A stretch of 64,000 nt of DNA. Source: Desulfurellaceae bacterium bin18 (lineage in GTDB: Bacteria > Desulfobacterota > Binatia > Bin18). Location of the stretch: assembly GCA_002238415.1 (NCBI GenBank), contig MPMI01000008.1:62001-126000 (forward strand). The letters run 5' to 3'. Under the pieces are notes generated by a model. That model did no database searches. It had not been told where the DNA came from and saw only the letters and a list, made by a program, of their open reading frames with translations. Made by a program: the position numbers and the translations under genes. Shown in pieces: positions 41,998-50,344 of this stretch. Within the stretch, counting starts at the first letter, position 1, and each line of letters opens with the position of its first letter.

Positions 41998-42606
41998 TTG
42001 AGTACTTCTGGAAAAGCATACAAGAAACTCACCCCCCTACGATACCCAACGAAAAAGCATAGGAGGACGGAAACACCCCCTTCCTTCAAAAACCACCGCC
42101 AATACAAACCGTACGTGCAGAGGGAGTTCATTGGTCGTTGTGTCTATTGTCGAAAGTCTGACCTTGACCAGGAACCTGGTGCCTTCCATGTGGAGCACTA
42201 TCGACCCCAAAAGCATTTTCCAAATCTAGCAACGACCTACAACAATCTTTTTTATGCGTGTTCAACTTGCAACATCTTCAAAGCCGATTACTGGAACCAG
42301 CGCGTAGAGGCGCGTATCCCAAATCCTTGTGACGACGTGATGAGTCAGCACCTCGCGTTCCGAGATCATATAATCGAAGAACAGAGTCAGCGGGGCTTGA
42401 TTGCAATAGAGCAGTTGCGACTCAACAACGACAACAGTACGGGCTACAGACAAAGGTTGCATCAAGACGTGTTACGTTTGATAGACGCTGTCATAGAGCT
42501 GAAGAACAAAAAAGAACATCGAGCAATTGTGGATAAATCTGTCGCCAAGATAGCAGAGTTGTGTCGGATACCAGAAACAGAGGTACGGAAGGCATGTAAG
42601 ATGTGA
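41998..42606 (+). CDS. HNH endonuclease-like protein
   Basis: The 202-residue product from a TTG start has an HNH/treble-clef core: CVYCRKSD (first Cys pair), FHVEHYRPQKHF (catalytic His) and YACSTCNIFKADYW (second Cys pair and Asn), in the order of HNH nucleases used by Septu/retron-type effectors. The N-terminal 35 residues are very basic. It is the last gene of the three-gene module. DNA cutting is likely, targets unknown. Confidence 0.75.
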   Translation: MSTSGKAYKKLTPLRYPTKKHRRTETPPSFKNHRQYKPYVQREFIGRCVYCRKSDLDQEPGAFHVEHYRPQKHFPNLATTYNNLFYACSTCNIFKADYWNQRVEARIPNPCDDVMSQHLAFRDHIIEEQSQRGLIAIEQLRLNNDNSTGYRQRLHQDVLRLIDAVIELKNKKEHRAIVDKSVAKIAELCRIPETEVRKACKM

Positions 42607-42733
42607 GTAGGCAAAAGTGGCTATCTTTTTATCGGCTCGGCTCTTCACGTCTTGATCATCGCACGCTATCCAGACCGCCGCTCAATGAGACGTAATGCCT
42701 AGAATGAAAAACGCCAATTCCGTAGGAGGATGT

Positions 42734-43645
42734 ATGGGAGATATTGAATTTGGGACGGCGTTGCCAAAGATGGACAATATCGGGGAGTTTGCCCAGCGGG
42801 CGGAGCACTTGGGTTTTGATTTCCTCGGCTGTGGCGAACACGTCATGTTTCACGGACCGGTGGCTAATACCTTTATTTCGCTCTCGGTTGCGGCCGGTGC
42901 CACCCAGAAGATTAAATTGCTCAGCTCCATCGTCCTCCTGCCGTTATATCCGGCCGCCCTGGTAGCAAAAATGGGTGCGGCGCTCGATGTGGCCTCACAC
43001 GGACGGTATAACTTTGGGGTGGGCATCGGTGGAGAGTTTCCAAAAGAGTTCGAGGCCTGTGGCGTACCGGTGAAACAGCGTGGCTCACGCACGAATGAGG
43101 CGCTCGAAGTGATCAGCCGCTTATGGACAGAAGAGAAGGTTTCCTTCGAGGGGAAGTACACCACGTTGAATGAGGTCAGTATTGAACCGGCCCCCGTGCA
43201 GAAACCACGGCCACCCATTTGGGTGGCGGGCCGCAAGGAGCCGGCCATGAAACGCACGGCAAAGTATGCTGACGGCTGGCTGCCGTATATGTATACACCA
43301 GAGCAGCTCCACGACAGTATTGAGAAGATCAAAAGTCTGCGCAAAGAGTACGGGCGGGATGTCGAGTCGTTTCAGCCCGGTGTGTTCATCTTCACCGCGA
43401 CCCATGCGGACGGAGACAAAGGCCGGGAGATGGCAGCCAATCGGCTTGGCAAACAGTACGCTCAGGATTTTTCCAAGCTGATCGGGAAATATGCCTTGGC
43501 CGGCACGCCGGAAGAGTGTCGGAAACGACTCCAGGAATACATTGACGCCGGCGCAAAGACGGTGATCCTGCCCTCGGCTTGTCCAACCGACTATATTGAC
43601 GAAAATACCCGTCTGATTGGGGAAGAGATCATTCCGGCATTTTAG
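42734..43645 (+). CDS. LLM-class flavin-dependent oxidoreductase (possibly F420-type)
   Basis: The 303-residue protein has the bacterial luciferase-like barrel features: AQRAEHLGFDFLGCGEHVMF, SIVLLPLYPAALVAKMGAAL, GVGIGGEFPKEFEACGVPV and PRPPIWVAGRKEPAMKRTA. Such enzymes oxidise small molecules with F420 or FMN and O2. The start at 42734 (MGDIEFGTAL) has AGGAGGA upstream; a longer frame is less likely. Its stop codon abuts a tandem-repeat array. Confidence 0.87.
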   Translation: MGDIEFGTALPKMDNIGEFAQRAEHLGFDFLGCGEHVMFHGPVANTFISLSVAAGATQKIKLLSSIVLLPLYPAALVAKMGAALDVASHGRYNFGVGIGGEFPKEFEACGVPVKQRGSRTNEALEVISRLWTEEKVSFEGKYTTLNEVSIEPAPVQKPRPPIWVAGRKEPAMKRTAKYADGWLPYMYTPEQLHDSIEKIKSLRKEYGRDVESFQPGVFIFTATHADGDKGREMAANRLGKQYAQDFSKLIGKYALAGTPEECRKRLQEYIDAGAKTVILPSACPTDYIDENTRLIGEEIIPAF

Positions 43646-43752
43646 TCTTTAGGGTCTTTAGGGTCTTTAGGGTCTTTGGAGTCTTTGGAGTCTTTGGAGT
43701 CAAGACTCAACAGACTCAACGACCCAACAGACCCAACAGACCCAACAGACTC
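43645..43752. repeat. 9-bp tandem repeat array with inverted second half, between convergent genes
   Basis: Three copies of GTCTTTAGG and three of GTCTTTGGA (43645-43698) are followed by an array of GACTCAACA/GACCCAACA units (43704-43752) that is nearly complementary to the first half. Thus the region can fold into a long imperfect hairpin. It spans from the stop codon of the LLM gene to that of the PP0621-like gene. It may also act as a transcription terminator in both directions. Confidence 0.75.
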
Positions 43753-44011
43753 ACCCCGCCCGATACGAAGCGCGGCACTCCTGACTACAGAAGTAGACGG
43801 TCCGGCCACGCCGCGAGACCTGAATTGCTTCGTTCTGCGGAATAAAACGCCCGCACTGGGGGTCCTGGACTAAGGGTACGCCCTCCAAGCCCGAAGCGTC
43901 TGCCTCCCGCTTCGTCGGGTCAGAAGTAGCAGGCAAAAAGAGACGACGAATACCCGCAATAATCAGATAGCCCACTGCAAGCAGGAGCAGCAGGCGTAAG
44001 AGTCCGGGCAT
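43751..44011 (-). CDS. PP0621-like small membrane protein with Cys motif
   Basis: The 86-residue product has an N-terminal membrane helix (PGLLRLLLLLAVGYLIIAG) and a C-terminal Cys-rich part (QDPQCGRFIPQNEAI and YFCSQECRASYRAG) that could bind metal, as in the PP0621 family. It lies 6 bases after hflC on the same strand and is probably in the hflK-hflC operon. Function unknown. Confidence 0.65.
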   Translation of the reverse strand: MPGLLRLLLLLAVGYLIIAGIRRLFLPATSDPTKREADASGLEGVPLVQDPQCGRFIPQNEAIQVSRRGRTVYFCSQECRASYRAG

Positions 44012-44017
44012 ATGCGG

Positions 44018-44890
44018 CTATTCGCTTGCTGATGGACTACTGCCCGGACTCTGCAAGTAGTTCAGGAGTTCGGAGTCCGGGTTCAGGATGAGCGTGGTGT
44101 CATTACTCAGGATTTTCTCATAGGCCTGGAGGCGCCGTGTGAAGGCGTAGAACTCAGCGTCCTTGCCAAAGGCGTTGGCATAAATGCCCGTGGCCTCGGC
44201 ATCGCCCTCACCTTTGAGCTTTTCGCTCGACTCATACGCGGTAGCCAGGATGACTTCACGTTCCCGGTCGGCAGCCGCGCGGAGCTGCTGTGCTTGCTCT
44301 TCCCCTTCCGCCCGGTAGCGCTTGGCAATCCGTTCGCGCTCCGCCCGCATACGGGCAAACACGCTGGCCTGGACCTCTTCGGGCAGATCGAGCCGCTTGA
44401 TCCGAACGTCGGTCACTTCAATCCCAAAGGACTTGGCCGTCTCTCGGGTGTCTTTGGCCACGACAGCCATAATATCTTCACGCTTTTCGCGAATAAGATC
44501 GAGAAAATTATGCGTGGCGATTTCTTGCCGGAGACGGGCCGAAATAATGTCGTCCAGCCGCGCCATGGCCCGAATGCGGTCGCGGACACTCCGGTAGAAT
44601 TGGAGGGGATCTTCGATACGCCAGCGCGAGACATGGTCTACCAGGACGCGCTTCTTGTCGAGCGTAATATATTCGGACTCACGGGCATCGGTTGTCAGGA
44701 CCCGTTTTTCAAAGCGGACCAGATTCTGCGCCACGGGTAGCTTAAAGTATAAGCCGGGCTCCTGAATGATACGTTTCGGATTGCCGAACTGCACCACCAT
44801 CCCTTGTTCCCACTCACCGATCGTGAACGCAGCCTGGGCGGCGACAAAGACCAGGACTAAGCCCAGCCCGATAACTAAGCGCGGTACCAT
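44018..44890 (-). CDS. hflC: HflC, subunit of the FtsH regulator complex
   Basis: The 290-residue band-7 (prohibitin-like) protein has an N-terminal membrane helix (LVIGLGLVLVFVAAQAAF), EQGMVVQFGNPKRIIQEPGL and a long coiled coil with YRAEGEEQAQQLRAAADRE. With HflK it forms a cage around the FtsH protease in the inner membrane. Its start directly abuts the hflK stop. Confidence 0.93.
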   Translation of the reverse strand: MVPRLVIGLGLVLVFVAAQAAFTIGEWEQGMVVQFGNPKRIIQEPGLYFKLPVAQNLVRFEKRVLTTDARESEYITLDKKRVLVDHVSRWRIEDPLQFYRSVRDRIRAMARLDDIISARLRQEIATHNFLDLIREKREDIMAVVAKDTRETAKSFGIEVTDVRIKRLDLPEEVQASVFARMRAERERIAKRYRAEGEEQAQQLRAAADREREVILATAYESSEKLKGEGDAEATGIYANAFGKDAEFYAFTRRLQAYEKILSNDTTLILNPDSELLNYLQSPGSSPSASE

Positions 44891-45958
44891 TTATCTCCCC
44901 TCCTGACTCGCCACGGCGCCAGCTGCGGTCTCGCCGGCGCTCAGCTCTTTCAGCGGTAGTAAGGGTACAACCCCACCGCCGCCATTTTGTGAATCGAGGA
45001 TGAACTTTTCCATCGTCGGCATAATCCGTTCCACACTCTCAAGATAGAGCCGGTCGCGTGTCACCGACTTGGCTTTCTCATATTCGGCCAGGATCTGGAG
45101 AAAACGCTCGGCGTCACCCTGGGAACGGATGACCCGCTGAGCCTTATACCCCTCAGCTTGCTCGACCATTTGGGCGGCCTCACCACGCGCTTTTGGCACC
45201 ACATCCTCTTGATAGCCTTCCGCCTCCTGACGGAGCCGGTCCCGGTCCTCCAAGGCCCGGACGACATCGTTGAAGGCGTCCCGGACTTCATTGGGGGGGT
45301 CCACGGCAAGCAGGCGGGCCTCGGAGACAAACAGGCCGGTTTGATAGACGTCGAGCAGGCTCTGGAGTGCCCTTTTCGCTTGCTCCTGCACCTCCAGCCG
45401 GCCATCCGTCATCGTGTAATCAATTGTGTTTCCGCCAACCGCACTGCGCAGCGCCACTTCCGCCGAGGAATGCAACATGCTTTCCGGCTCAAACGCGCCA
45501 AAAAGATATTTGACCGGATCTTGAATACGATACTGCACCACCAGGTTGACTTCAACGATATTTTCGTCGCCGGTCAGCATTAGGGCTTCCTGCGGAATAG
45601 TGCGGCCACTGCCTCTTCCACTGCGTCCAGGCACCCCTGACGGACGATACCCGACCTGGGCACTCCGCACACGGGCGATATCGACCACCACATGTCTTTC
45701 AACGGGCCAGGGCAAATGAAAGCGTAAGCCCGGATCGGTTTCCGCCACAACCGCCCCGAAGCGCAGCACAATCCCCCGTTCGCTGGGACCGACAACATAG
45801 AACCCCGAGCCCATCCACAGGAGGGCGAGGACAGCGATGATCAGCCAGACCCCGGCCCCTTTGGTAAAACGTTGGAACGTCTGTTTGAGGTCCTCAAGGC
45901 CCTGGAGGAGTTCGTCGCCGGGAGAAGAGCCTCCTTGGTTTTGCCATCCATCTGCCAT
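44891..45958 (-). CDS. hflK: HflK, subunit of the FtsH regulator complex
   Basis: The 355-residue protein has a Gly/Gln-rich cytoplasmic leader, a membrane helix (GVWLIIAVLALLWMGSGFYV) and the band-7 domain (VVGPSERGIVLRFG to GDENIVEVNLVVQYRI), then a coiled coil (KARGEAAQMVEQAEGYKAQR). It is the partner of HflC. The region 45959-46229 upstream, between this gene and the divergent crotonase, holds no gene. Confidence 0.93.
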   Translation of the reverse strand: MADGWQNQGGSSPGDELLQGLEDLKQTFQRFTKGAGVWLIIAVLALLWMGSGFYVVGPSERGIVLRFGAVVAETDPGLRFHLPWPVERHVVVDIARVRSAQVGYRPSGVPGRSGRGSGRTIPQEALMLTGDENIVEVNLVVQYRIQDPVKYLFGAFEPESMLHSSAEVALRSAVGGNTIDYTMTDGRLEVQEQAKRALQSLLDVYQTGLFVSEARLLAVDPPNEVRDAFNDVVRALEDRDRLRQEAEGYQEDVVPKARGEAAQMVEQAEGYKAQRVIRSQGDAERFLQILAEYEKAKSVTRDRLYLESVERIMPTMEKFILDSQNGGGGVVPLLPLKELSAGETAAGAVASQEGR

Positions 45959-46229
45959 ATTGCCCTCCGTCTTTCCTGCCGTCGAGACTTTATATCGTAT
46001 GTCACTCCGGCAGAGGGTCGTGTGAAGTTTCTGGAAGAAGGTCCATGCGAGAGAAAGGTCGCACTGAGAGCCAGTTCTTTGTCATGGTACACCGGATAGG
46101 AAAGGATTACCAGACAGCTTGACATGCCAGGTAAGATCGGGCGAGGAAACACAGCAATAGACAACACCCTCGCGAGAGCGGTATGCTGAGCAAACGCAAA
46201 CGCGCATAAAGACAAAACAGGAGTTTCCC

Positions 46230-47018
46230 ATGTCAGATACCCTCCTTCTGCAAAAAGAGCCCCCTTTAGCCTGGATTGTTTTCAATAAGCCCGAGCGCCG
46301 CAACGCGGTGGACCTGGACATGTGGAGCACTCTGCCGCAACTCGTTGCCGAGGTCGCCGCGGACGATGACCTGCGCGTGCTCCTGTTGCGCGGGGCAGGC
46401 GAGGAAGCCTTTGTCTCGGGCGCCGATATCTCGCAGTTCGGCAAGGTCCGCTCCGGGGCTGAGGCAACGCGGGGCTATGACCAGGCGGTAGCCGGCGCGC
46501 TGAAATCGCTCGCCGGCTTGGAAAAGCCGGTCATCACCATGATTCATGGCTTCTGCATGGGGGGAGGGTGTTCGGTTGCCGTCATGTGCGACCTGCGGCT
46601 GTGTGCCGATGATGCCCGCTTCGGGATTCCGGCGGCGCGTCTGGGCATTGCCTACCCGCTGGAGCGGGGAGTTGAACGGCTCGTCCATATCGTCGGGGTC
46701 TCCAACGCGGCCGAGATTCTGATGACCGCCCGGGTCTATAACGCCGAAGAAGCGGCCCATATGGGTCTGGTCAATCGCGTCCTGCCCAAGGCCGAGCTTG
46801 AATCCTATACCCGCGAATACGCGCTCAAGCTGGCCGATAACGCCCCCCTAAGCGTGGCGGCTCACAAGTTTTTCGTCCGGGAGAGTGCCAAAGCGGCAAC
46901 CCTGCGCGACATGGATGCCGTCAAGACCTGGTCCACCCGTTGCTTTGGCAGCCAGGACTACCAAGAAGGGGTAAAAGCCTTCATGGAAAAACGCCGTCCC
47001 CAATTCCAGGGGAAGTAG
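46230..47018 (+). CDS. Enoyl-CoA hydratase/isomerase family (crotonase), altered active site
   Basis: The 262-residue protein has the crotonase fold: NKPERRNAVDLDMW, LRGAGEEAFVSGADISQF (oxyanion loop), IHGFCMGGGCSVAVMCDLRL. The first catalytic Glu of true hydratases is Ala here (FGIPAARLGI), while the second (AAEILMTARVYNAEEA) is present. So hydratase activity may be lost and isomerase or lyase action is possible. Strong ribosome-site candidate AGGAG is upstream. Confidence 0.85.
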   Translation: MSDTLLLQKEPPLAWIVFNKPERRNAVDLDMWSTLPQLVAEVAADDDLRVLLLRGAGEEAFVSGADISQFGKVRSGAEATRGYDQAVAGALKSLAGLEKPVITMIHGFCMGGGCSVAVMCDLRLCADDARFGIPAARLGIAYPLERGVERLVHIVGVSNAAEILMTARVYNAEEAAHMGLVNRVLPKAELESYTREYALKLADNAPLSVAAHKFFVRESAKAATLRDMDAVKTWSTRCFGSQDYQEGVKAFMEKRRPQFQGK

Positions 47019-47196
47019 CGCCAACGGTTGCGATACCAGCAAGCTGATATTTCCTTCCAAAGCCATCCTTGACGCGCTCGCTCAGTTGAATGTAACGGAA
47101 TCCCGCTGTCTCGCCGTCCTACGGGATACACTCCCGCCCCATCTCATTTCTGGCGAGCTGCGAGTTAGCGACCTTCTCTATCACTCGTGGAGGTGA
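47019..47196 (+). other. Intergenic stretch with an open frame running into the next ribosome site
   Basis: One frame is open without an ATG and reads DTSKLIFPSKAILDALAQLN, then VTESRCLAVLRDTLPPHL and on to a TGA (47194-47196) that lies in the ribosome site of the next gene. A TTG could start 36 codons of it. It may be the tail of a lost gene. No other element seen. Confidence 0.3.
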
Positions 47197-47198
47197 AG

Positions 47199-48323
47199 AT
47201 GCCAGTTGAAATTAGCTTTGAACCCCCTGCTGGGTATCTCCTTGAGGCGGGGCGGGACGGTGAAAATCTTAAGGTTGCTTTTCGTGAATTTACATCGACG
47301 GAAGATGGACAACATTTTATCCAGCGACTTGAGAAATTTCCGAGCACTATCCTTCAAAAATTGCCGAATCCTATTCTCCCTTCGCAGGTAGATCACCTGC
47401 TTGCTGTTTGCTCTCGCGATGGCAAAGCAACTGTTTACATCAACGAACTAGCACTACGAGTCGCAATTCGCGCAGCGCGTCCAGTTGAAGCTGGGGCGGG
47501 CGTCACGAAAGACGACATAGCTGATGTGGAGCGTTTTGAACTTGGCGTGCAGATACCTGATGATGCCGGCTTTTTATTTGTGTTCTCTGTAGGCTGGCGA
47601 AAGGGGCTTTTCTACGATTTTGGTCCTATACCCGGACCAAACCCTCAGCAGCGCCAATATGATATTTCGTCCATTTTGGGACAAGCTTACTGCCATATTC
47701 TTTTTCAGGAACGATTTAACATATCCGCCGTTGAATGGGACGCGTTGTTTGTAGCGAAATGGTTTCCGTTTGCAGGTCTTCGTGACGAAACGATCAATAC
47801 TTTGATAAGCCATGTCCGTTCCAGTTGGGACCCAGACGAGGAGCTTCATGACATTATCTCCGAAATCAAGGGACGTATCCCGCAAATGTTGGATAGTTGG
47901 CGTACTCGCCCCTCGTTTACGAAACACATGAAAATACTTGAACACGCTGCTGAACGATTTCAGAACGATGATCCTGTGAGCTGTACCGCGTTATTGTTTC
48001 CTCGCATCGAAGGAATCTTACGTACCCATCACACCAGCCTTGGCATAGAGGAGCGGCCTTCTTCGGACAGCCTAGCCCACTTAGCTGTAGCTACCAAGAT
48101 TGAAAAGGGGAAATGTCTGCTCTTACCGCACCGCTTTGATGACTATCTTCGTGATGTCTACTTTGCAGACTTCAATCCTGACACGCCAGAAATCGACATT
48201 TCCCGGCACAGTATCGCACACGGCGTTGCCAGCGGTTCCCTGTTCAACCAGAAATCCGCAATAATCAGCATCCTGATAGTTCACCAGCTATTTTATTTTC
48301 TTGATAAACCTCCGGAAGAGTAA
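47199..48323 (+). CDS. Unknown protein with HEPN-like C-terminal motif
   Basis: A 374-residue soluble protein. The C-terminal region has DISRHSIAHGVASGSLFNQK, in which RHSIAHG fits the R-x4-6-H motif of HEPN ribonuclease domains (Apea-like), followed by a hydrophobic helix (IISILIVHQLFYFL). The rest has LLFPRIEGILRTHH, a helix typical of the same group, and an N-terminal part of unknown fold. The ATG at 47199 follows GGAGG. It is not in an operon with a toxin partner. Its DNA is less GC-rich than that around. Confidence 0.6.
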   Translation: MPVEISFEPPAGYLLEAGRDGENLKVAFREFTSTEDGQHFIQRLEKFPSTILQKLPNPILPSQVDHLLAVCSRDGKATVYINELALRVAIRAARPVEAGAGVTKDDIADVERFELGVQIPDDAGFLFVFSVGWRKGLFYDFGPIPGPNPQQRQYDISSILGQAYCHILFQERFNISAVEWDALFVAKWFPFAGLRDETINTLISHVRSSWDPDEELHDIISEIKGRIPQMLDSWRTRPSFTKHMKILEHAAERFQNDDPVSCTALLFPRIEGILRTHHTSLGIEERPSSDSLAHLAVATKIEKGKCLLLPHRFDDYLRDVYFADFNPDTPEIDISRHSIAHGVASGSLFNQKSAIISILIVHQLFYFLDKPPEE

Positions 48324-48490
48324 GGAACAGGAATAAAAGGCTGTTGGCTGGCAAACGACCCAGTCCGTTGTCTGTCCTCAGACCCAGGAGTTGTCCGTGG
48401 GCTGGGCGACCTGAACCCCAAGCCGGCTCGCTCTGACATCTTTAGAGCGACAGCCACAGAAGGGATCGTTCGGTCTTGTATTGTGTGCCG

Positions 48491-48508
48491 ACTGACTGTA
48501 TAGTCAGT
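48491..48508. promoter_or_regulatory. Perfect palindrome overlapping the TetR start region
   Basis: ACTGACT (48491-48497) and AGTCAGT (48502-48508) flank GTAT, 4 bases before the ATG of the TetR gene. The motif is typical of TetR autoregulation and would repress the downstream RND genes too. Confidence 0.65.
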
Positions 48509-48511
48509 CAT

Positions 48512-49162
48512 ATGACTAAAAGTTCAGCCACAAGAAAAGAGAATGTACTCCGGGAGTTCCGAGTTCGTGAAATTCTGGATGCTGCGTGCCGGGTGGTGGC
48601 ACGCAACGGGTTTCAGGGGGCCACGGTTGAGCGCGTTGCAGAGGAAGCGGAGATCGCCAAAGGGACCGTCTATCTGTATTTCCAGAACAAAGATGAGCTC
48701 TTCACCGCCGCGGTGGAGCAAGGAATGCAGAATTTCACCAGTCAATTACGCGATCAAGTCGCTGAGGCGCTGACTCCGATTGAAAAGCTCCAACGCCTGA
48801 TTGAAGTGAGCCTTGAACTGAGCGATACGCATCGCGATTTCTTCAAAACCCTGCTGCTGGAGCGAAACTTTCTGGCCGCTTCACCCAATCATCCGGAAGC
48901 GGCGCATATGCTCGATCTGTATCTTGCCCATATCCGTTTTATGGAAGAAATCATCCAGGACGGCGTTCGTGTGGGCATCTTCCGGCTCCACAATGTCGAA
49001 GCCTCGGCCTTTGCCCTCAACGAGGCGATTCGCGGCTGTTTTCAGCAACGGGCGTTGGGGCTGACCGCGCGACCGGCCGCCGAAGACGCCAGTATCTTAC
49101 TCGATTTGTTTTTCAACGGAGTTCTGAATCAGCATCAGAACCATAAGGAGCCGGTATCGTGA
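48512..49162 (+). CDS. TetR-family repressor of the RND operon
   Basis: A 216-residue regulator with a clear N-terminal helix-turn-helix (FRVREILDAACRVVARNGFQ and ATVERVAEEAEIAKGTVYLYF). The remaining helices make the ligand-binding dimer domain. It lies at the start of a three-gene operon: GTGA overlap with the adaptor gene, which is followed by the transporter. The palindrome at 48491-48508 is its probable operator. Typical inducers are hydrophobic toxins. Confidence 0.9.
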   Translation: MTKSSATRKENVLREFRVREILDAACRVVARNGFQGATVERVAEEAEIAKGTVYLYFQNKDELFTAAVEQGMQNFTSQLRDQVAEALTPIEKLQRLIEVSLELSDTHRDFFKTLLLERNFLAASPNHPEAAHMLDLYLAHIRFMEEIIQDGVRVGIFRLHNVEASAFALNEAIRGCFQQRALGLTARPAAEDASILLDLFFNGVLNQHQNHKEPVS

Positions 49163-50328
49163 AGCACTTCGTATTCCTTCTTGGCCAAGCATGTCTGGTG
49201 TTGGTCCTGCTTGTCTTTCCGAGCTGTCAATCGTCCAGTTCGGAAGCGGCAAAAACGCAAGACCAAGCCGCTGTTGCCCCACCCCCGCCCCTTACCGTTC
49301 AGGTGGCCCAGCCGGTCGTGAGAACCGTGCAACGGACCGGTCAGGGACAGGGTGCGCTGTTCGCAAAAGAGAGTGTCATTCTGTCGAATAAAAGGGAAGG
49401 GTATGTTGAGCGGGTGCACGTTGACTTCGGTGACAAAGTGAAAAAAGGCCAGCTCCTGGCCGAGATGGAGCGGGAAGAACTCGCCCTGGAAGTCGAAGTA
49501 CAGGAAAGTGCGCTCAGACAAGCAGAGGCCAACTTTATCCGCGCCCAGGCTGAATATACCCGTGCCAAAGAGTTGGCCGCGGAAAATCTGATCCCCGAGC
49601 AACGGCTGGATACCAATGAGGCCGACTATAAAGTGATGGAGGCACGCGTCCGCACCGCAGAAAAGATCCTGGCTCTCGCACGGAAACGCCTGCGTGATAC
49701 CCGCATCGTGTCGCCGGTCAACGGCTTTGTCCAAGAACGTTTTGTGAATCCTGGCGAATACAAGCAGGACGCCTCACAACTGCTGGAGTTGGTTGTGGTC
49801 AATCCGCTCAAGCTGCGTGCCCCGGTTCCGGAACGGTTTGCCGCGGCCTCCATGATTGGGATGCCGCTTCGGGTTGAAGTCGAAGCGCTACCGGGGCAGG
49901 TTTTTGAGGGGATACTGACCCGTATGGCCGCCCGTGTCGACCATAGGACACGTTCGCTTCGGATTGAAGCTGAGATTCCCAATCCTGATGGCAAACTCCG
50001 CCCTGGATATTTTGCGCATATTACCGGTGTCCTCGGAGAAGAAGACGCGCTCTTTATTCCGCGCACCGGCCTGGCGCGCTTTGCCGGTGTTGAGCGCATC
50101 TTTATCGTCGAGGATAACGTCGTGACCTCACGTGAGGTTACCTCAGGCATGGAGGACGGGGACTGGGTAGAAATTGCCACAGGGCTTGCCGAAGGGGAAA
50201 CGGTCGCCGTCAGCGCCCTCAACCGTCTGGCCGATGGGATGACCGTACAAACTCAAGAGGTCCTTGGGTCTGTTGGGTCTGTTGGGTCTTTGGATCTTCA
50301 GGACTCAACCGACTCCTTATCTCAGTAA
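49159..50328 (+). CDS. RND efflux adaptor (membrane fusion protein), lipoprotein
   Basis: The 389-residue HlyD/AcrA-type adaptor has a lipoprotein signal (LVLVLLVFPSC), the lipoyl-like SNKREGYVERVHVDFGDKVK, a helical hairpin (EVEVQESALRQAEANFIRAQ) and beta-barrel (VVVNPLKLRAPVPE). It bridges the RND pump to an outer-membrane channel, which is not encoded nearby. The last 23 residues, GSVGSVGSLDLQDS and on, are encoded by a 9-bp repeat and are not part of the family. Confidence 0.9.
   Translation: MKHFVFLLGQACLVLVLLVFPSCQSSSSEAAKTQDQAAVAPPPPLTVQVAQPVVRTVQRTGQGQGALFAKESVILSNKREGYVERVHVDFGDKVKKGQLLAEMEREELALEVEVQESALRQAEANFIRAQAEYTRAKELAAENLIPEQRLDTNEADYKVMEARVRTAEKILALARKRLRDTRIVSPVNGFVQERFVNPGEYKQDASQLLELVVVNPLKLRAPVPERFAAASMIGMPLRVEVEALPGQVFEGILTRMAARVDHRTRSLRIEAEIPNPDGKLRPGYFAHITGVLGEEDALFIPRTGLARFAGVERIFIVEDNVVTSREVTSGMEDGDWVEIATGLAEGETVAVSALNRLADGMTVQTQEVLGSVGSVGSLDLQDSTDSLSQ
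50260..50316. repeat. 9-bp repeat array in the 3' end of the adaptor gene
   Basis: GTCCTTGG, GTCTGTTGG, GTCTGTTGG and GTCTTTGGA (50260-50294) are followed by GACTCAACC and GACTCC (50302-50316). Units match the array at 43645-43752, including the inverted GACTCAAC part. Here the array is in frame and encodes Gly-Ser-Val repeats. Confidence 0.75.
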
Positions 50329-50344
50329 GTCCTGTGGAGCGCGT

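Noticed and set aside
43645..43752. Possible CRISPR array
   Set aside because: Units are 9 bp without spacers and the halves are inverted to each other; no cas genes are present.
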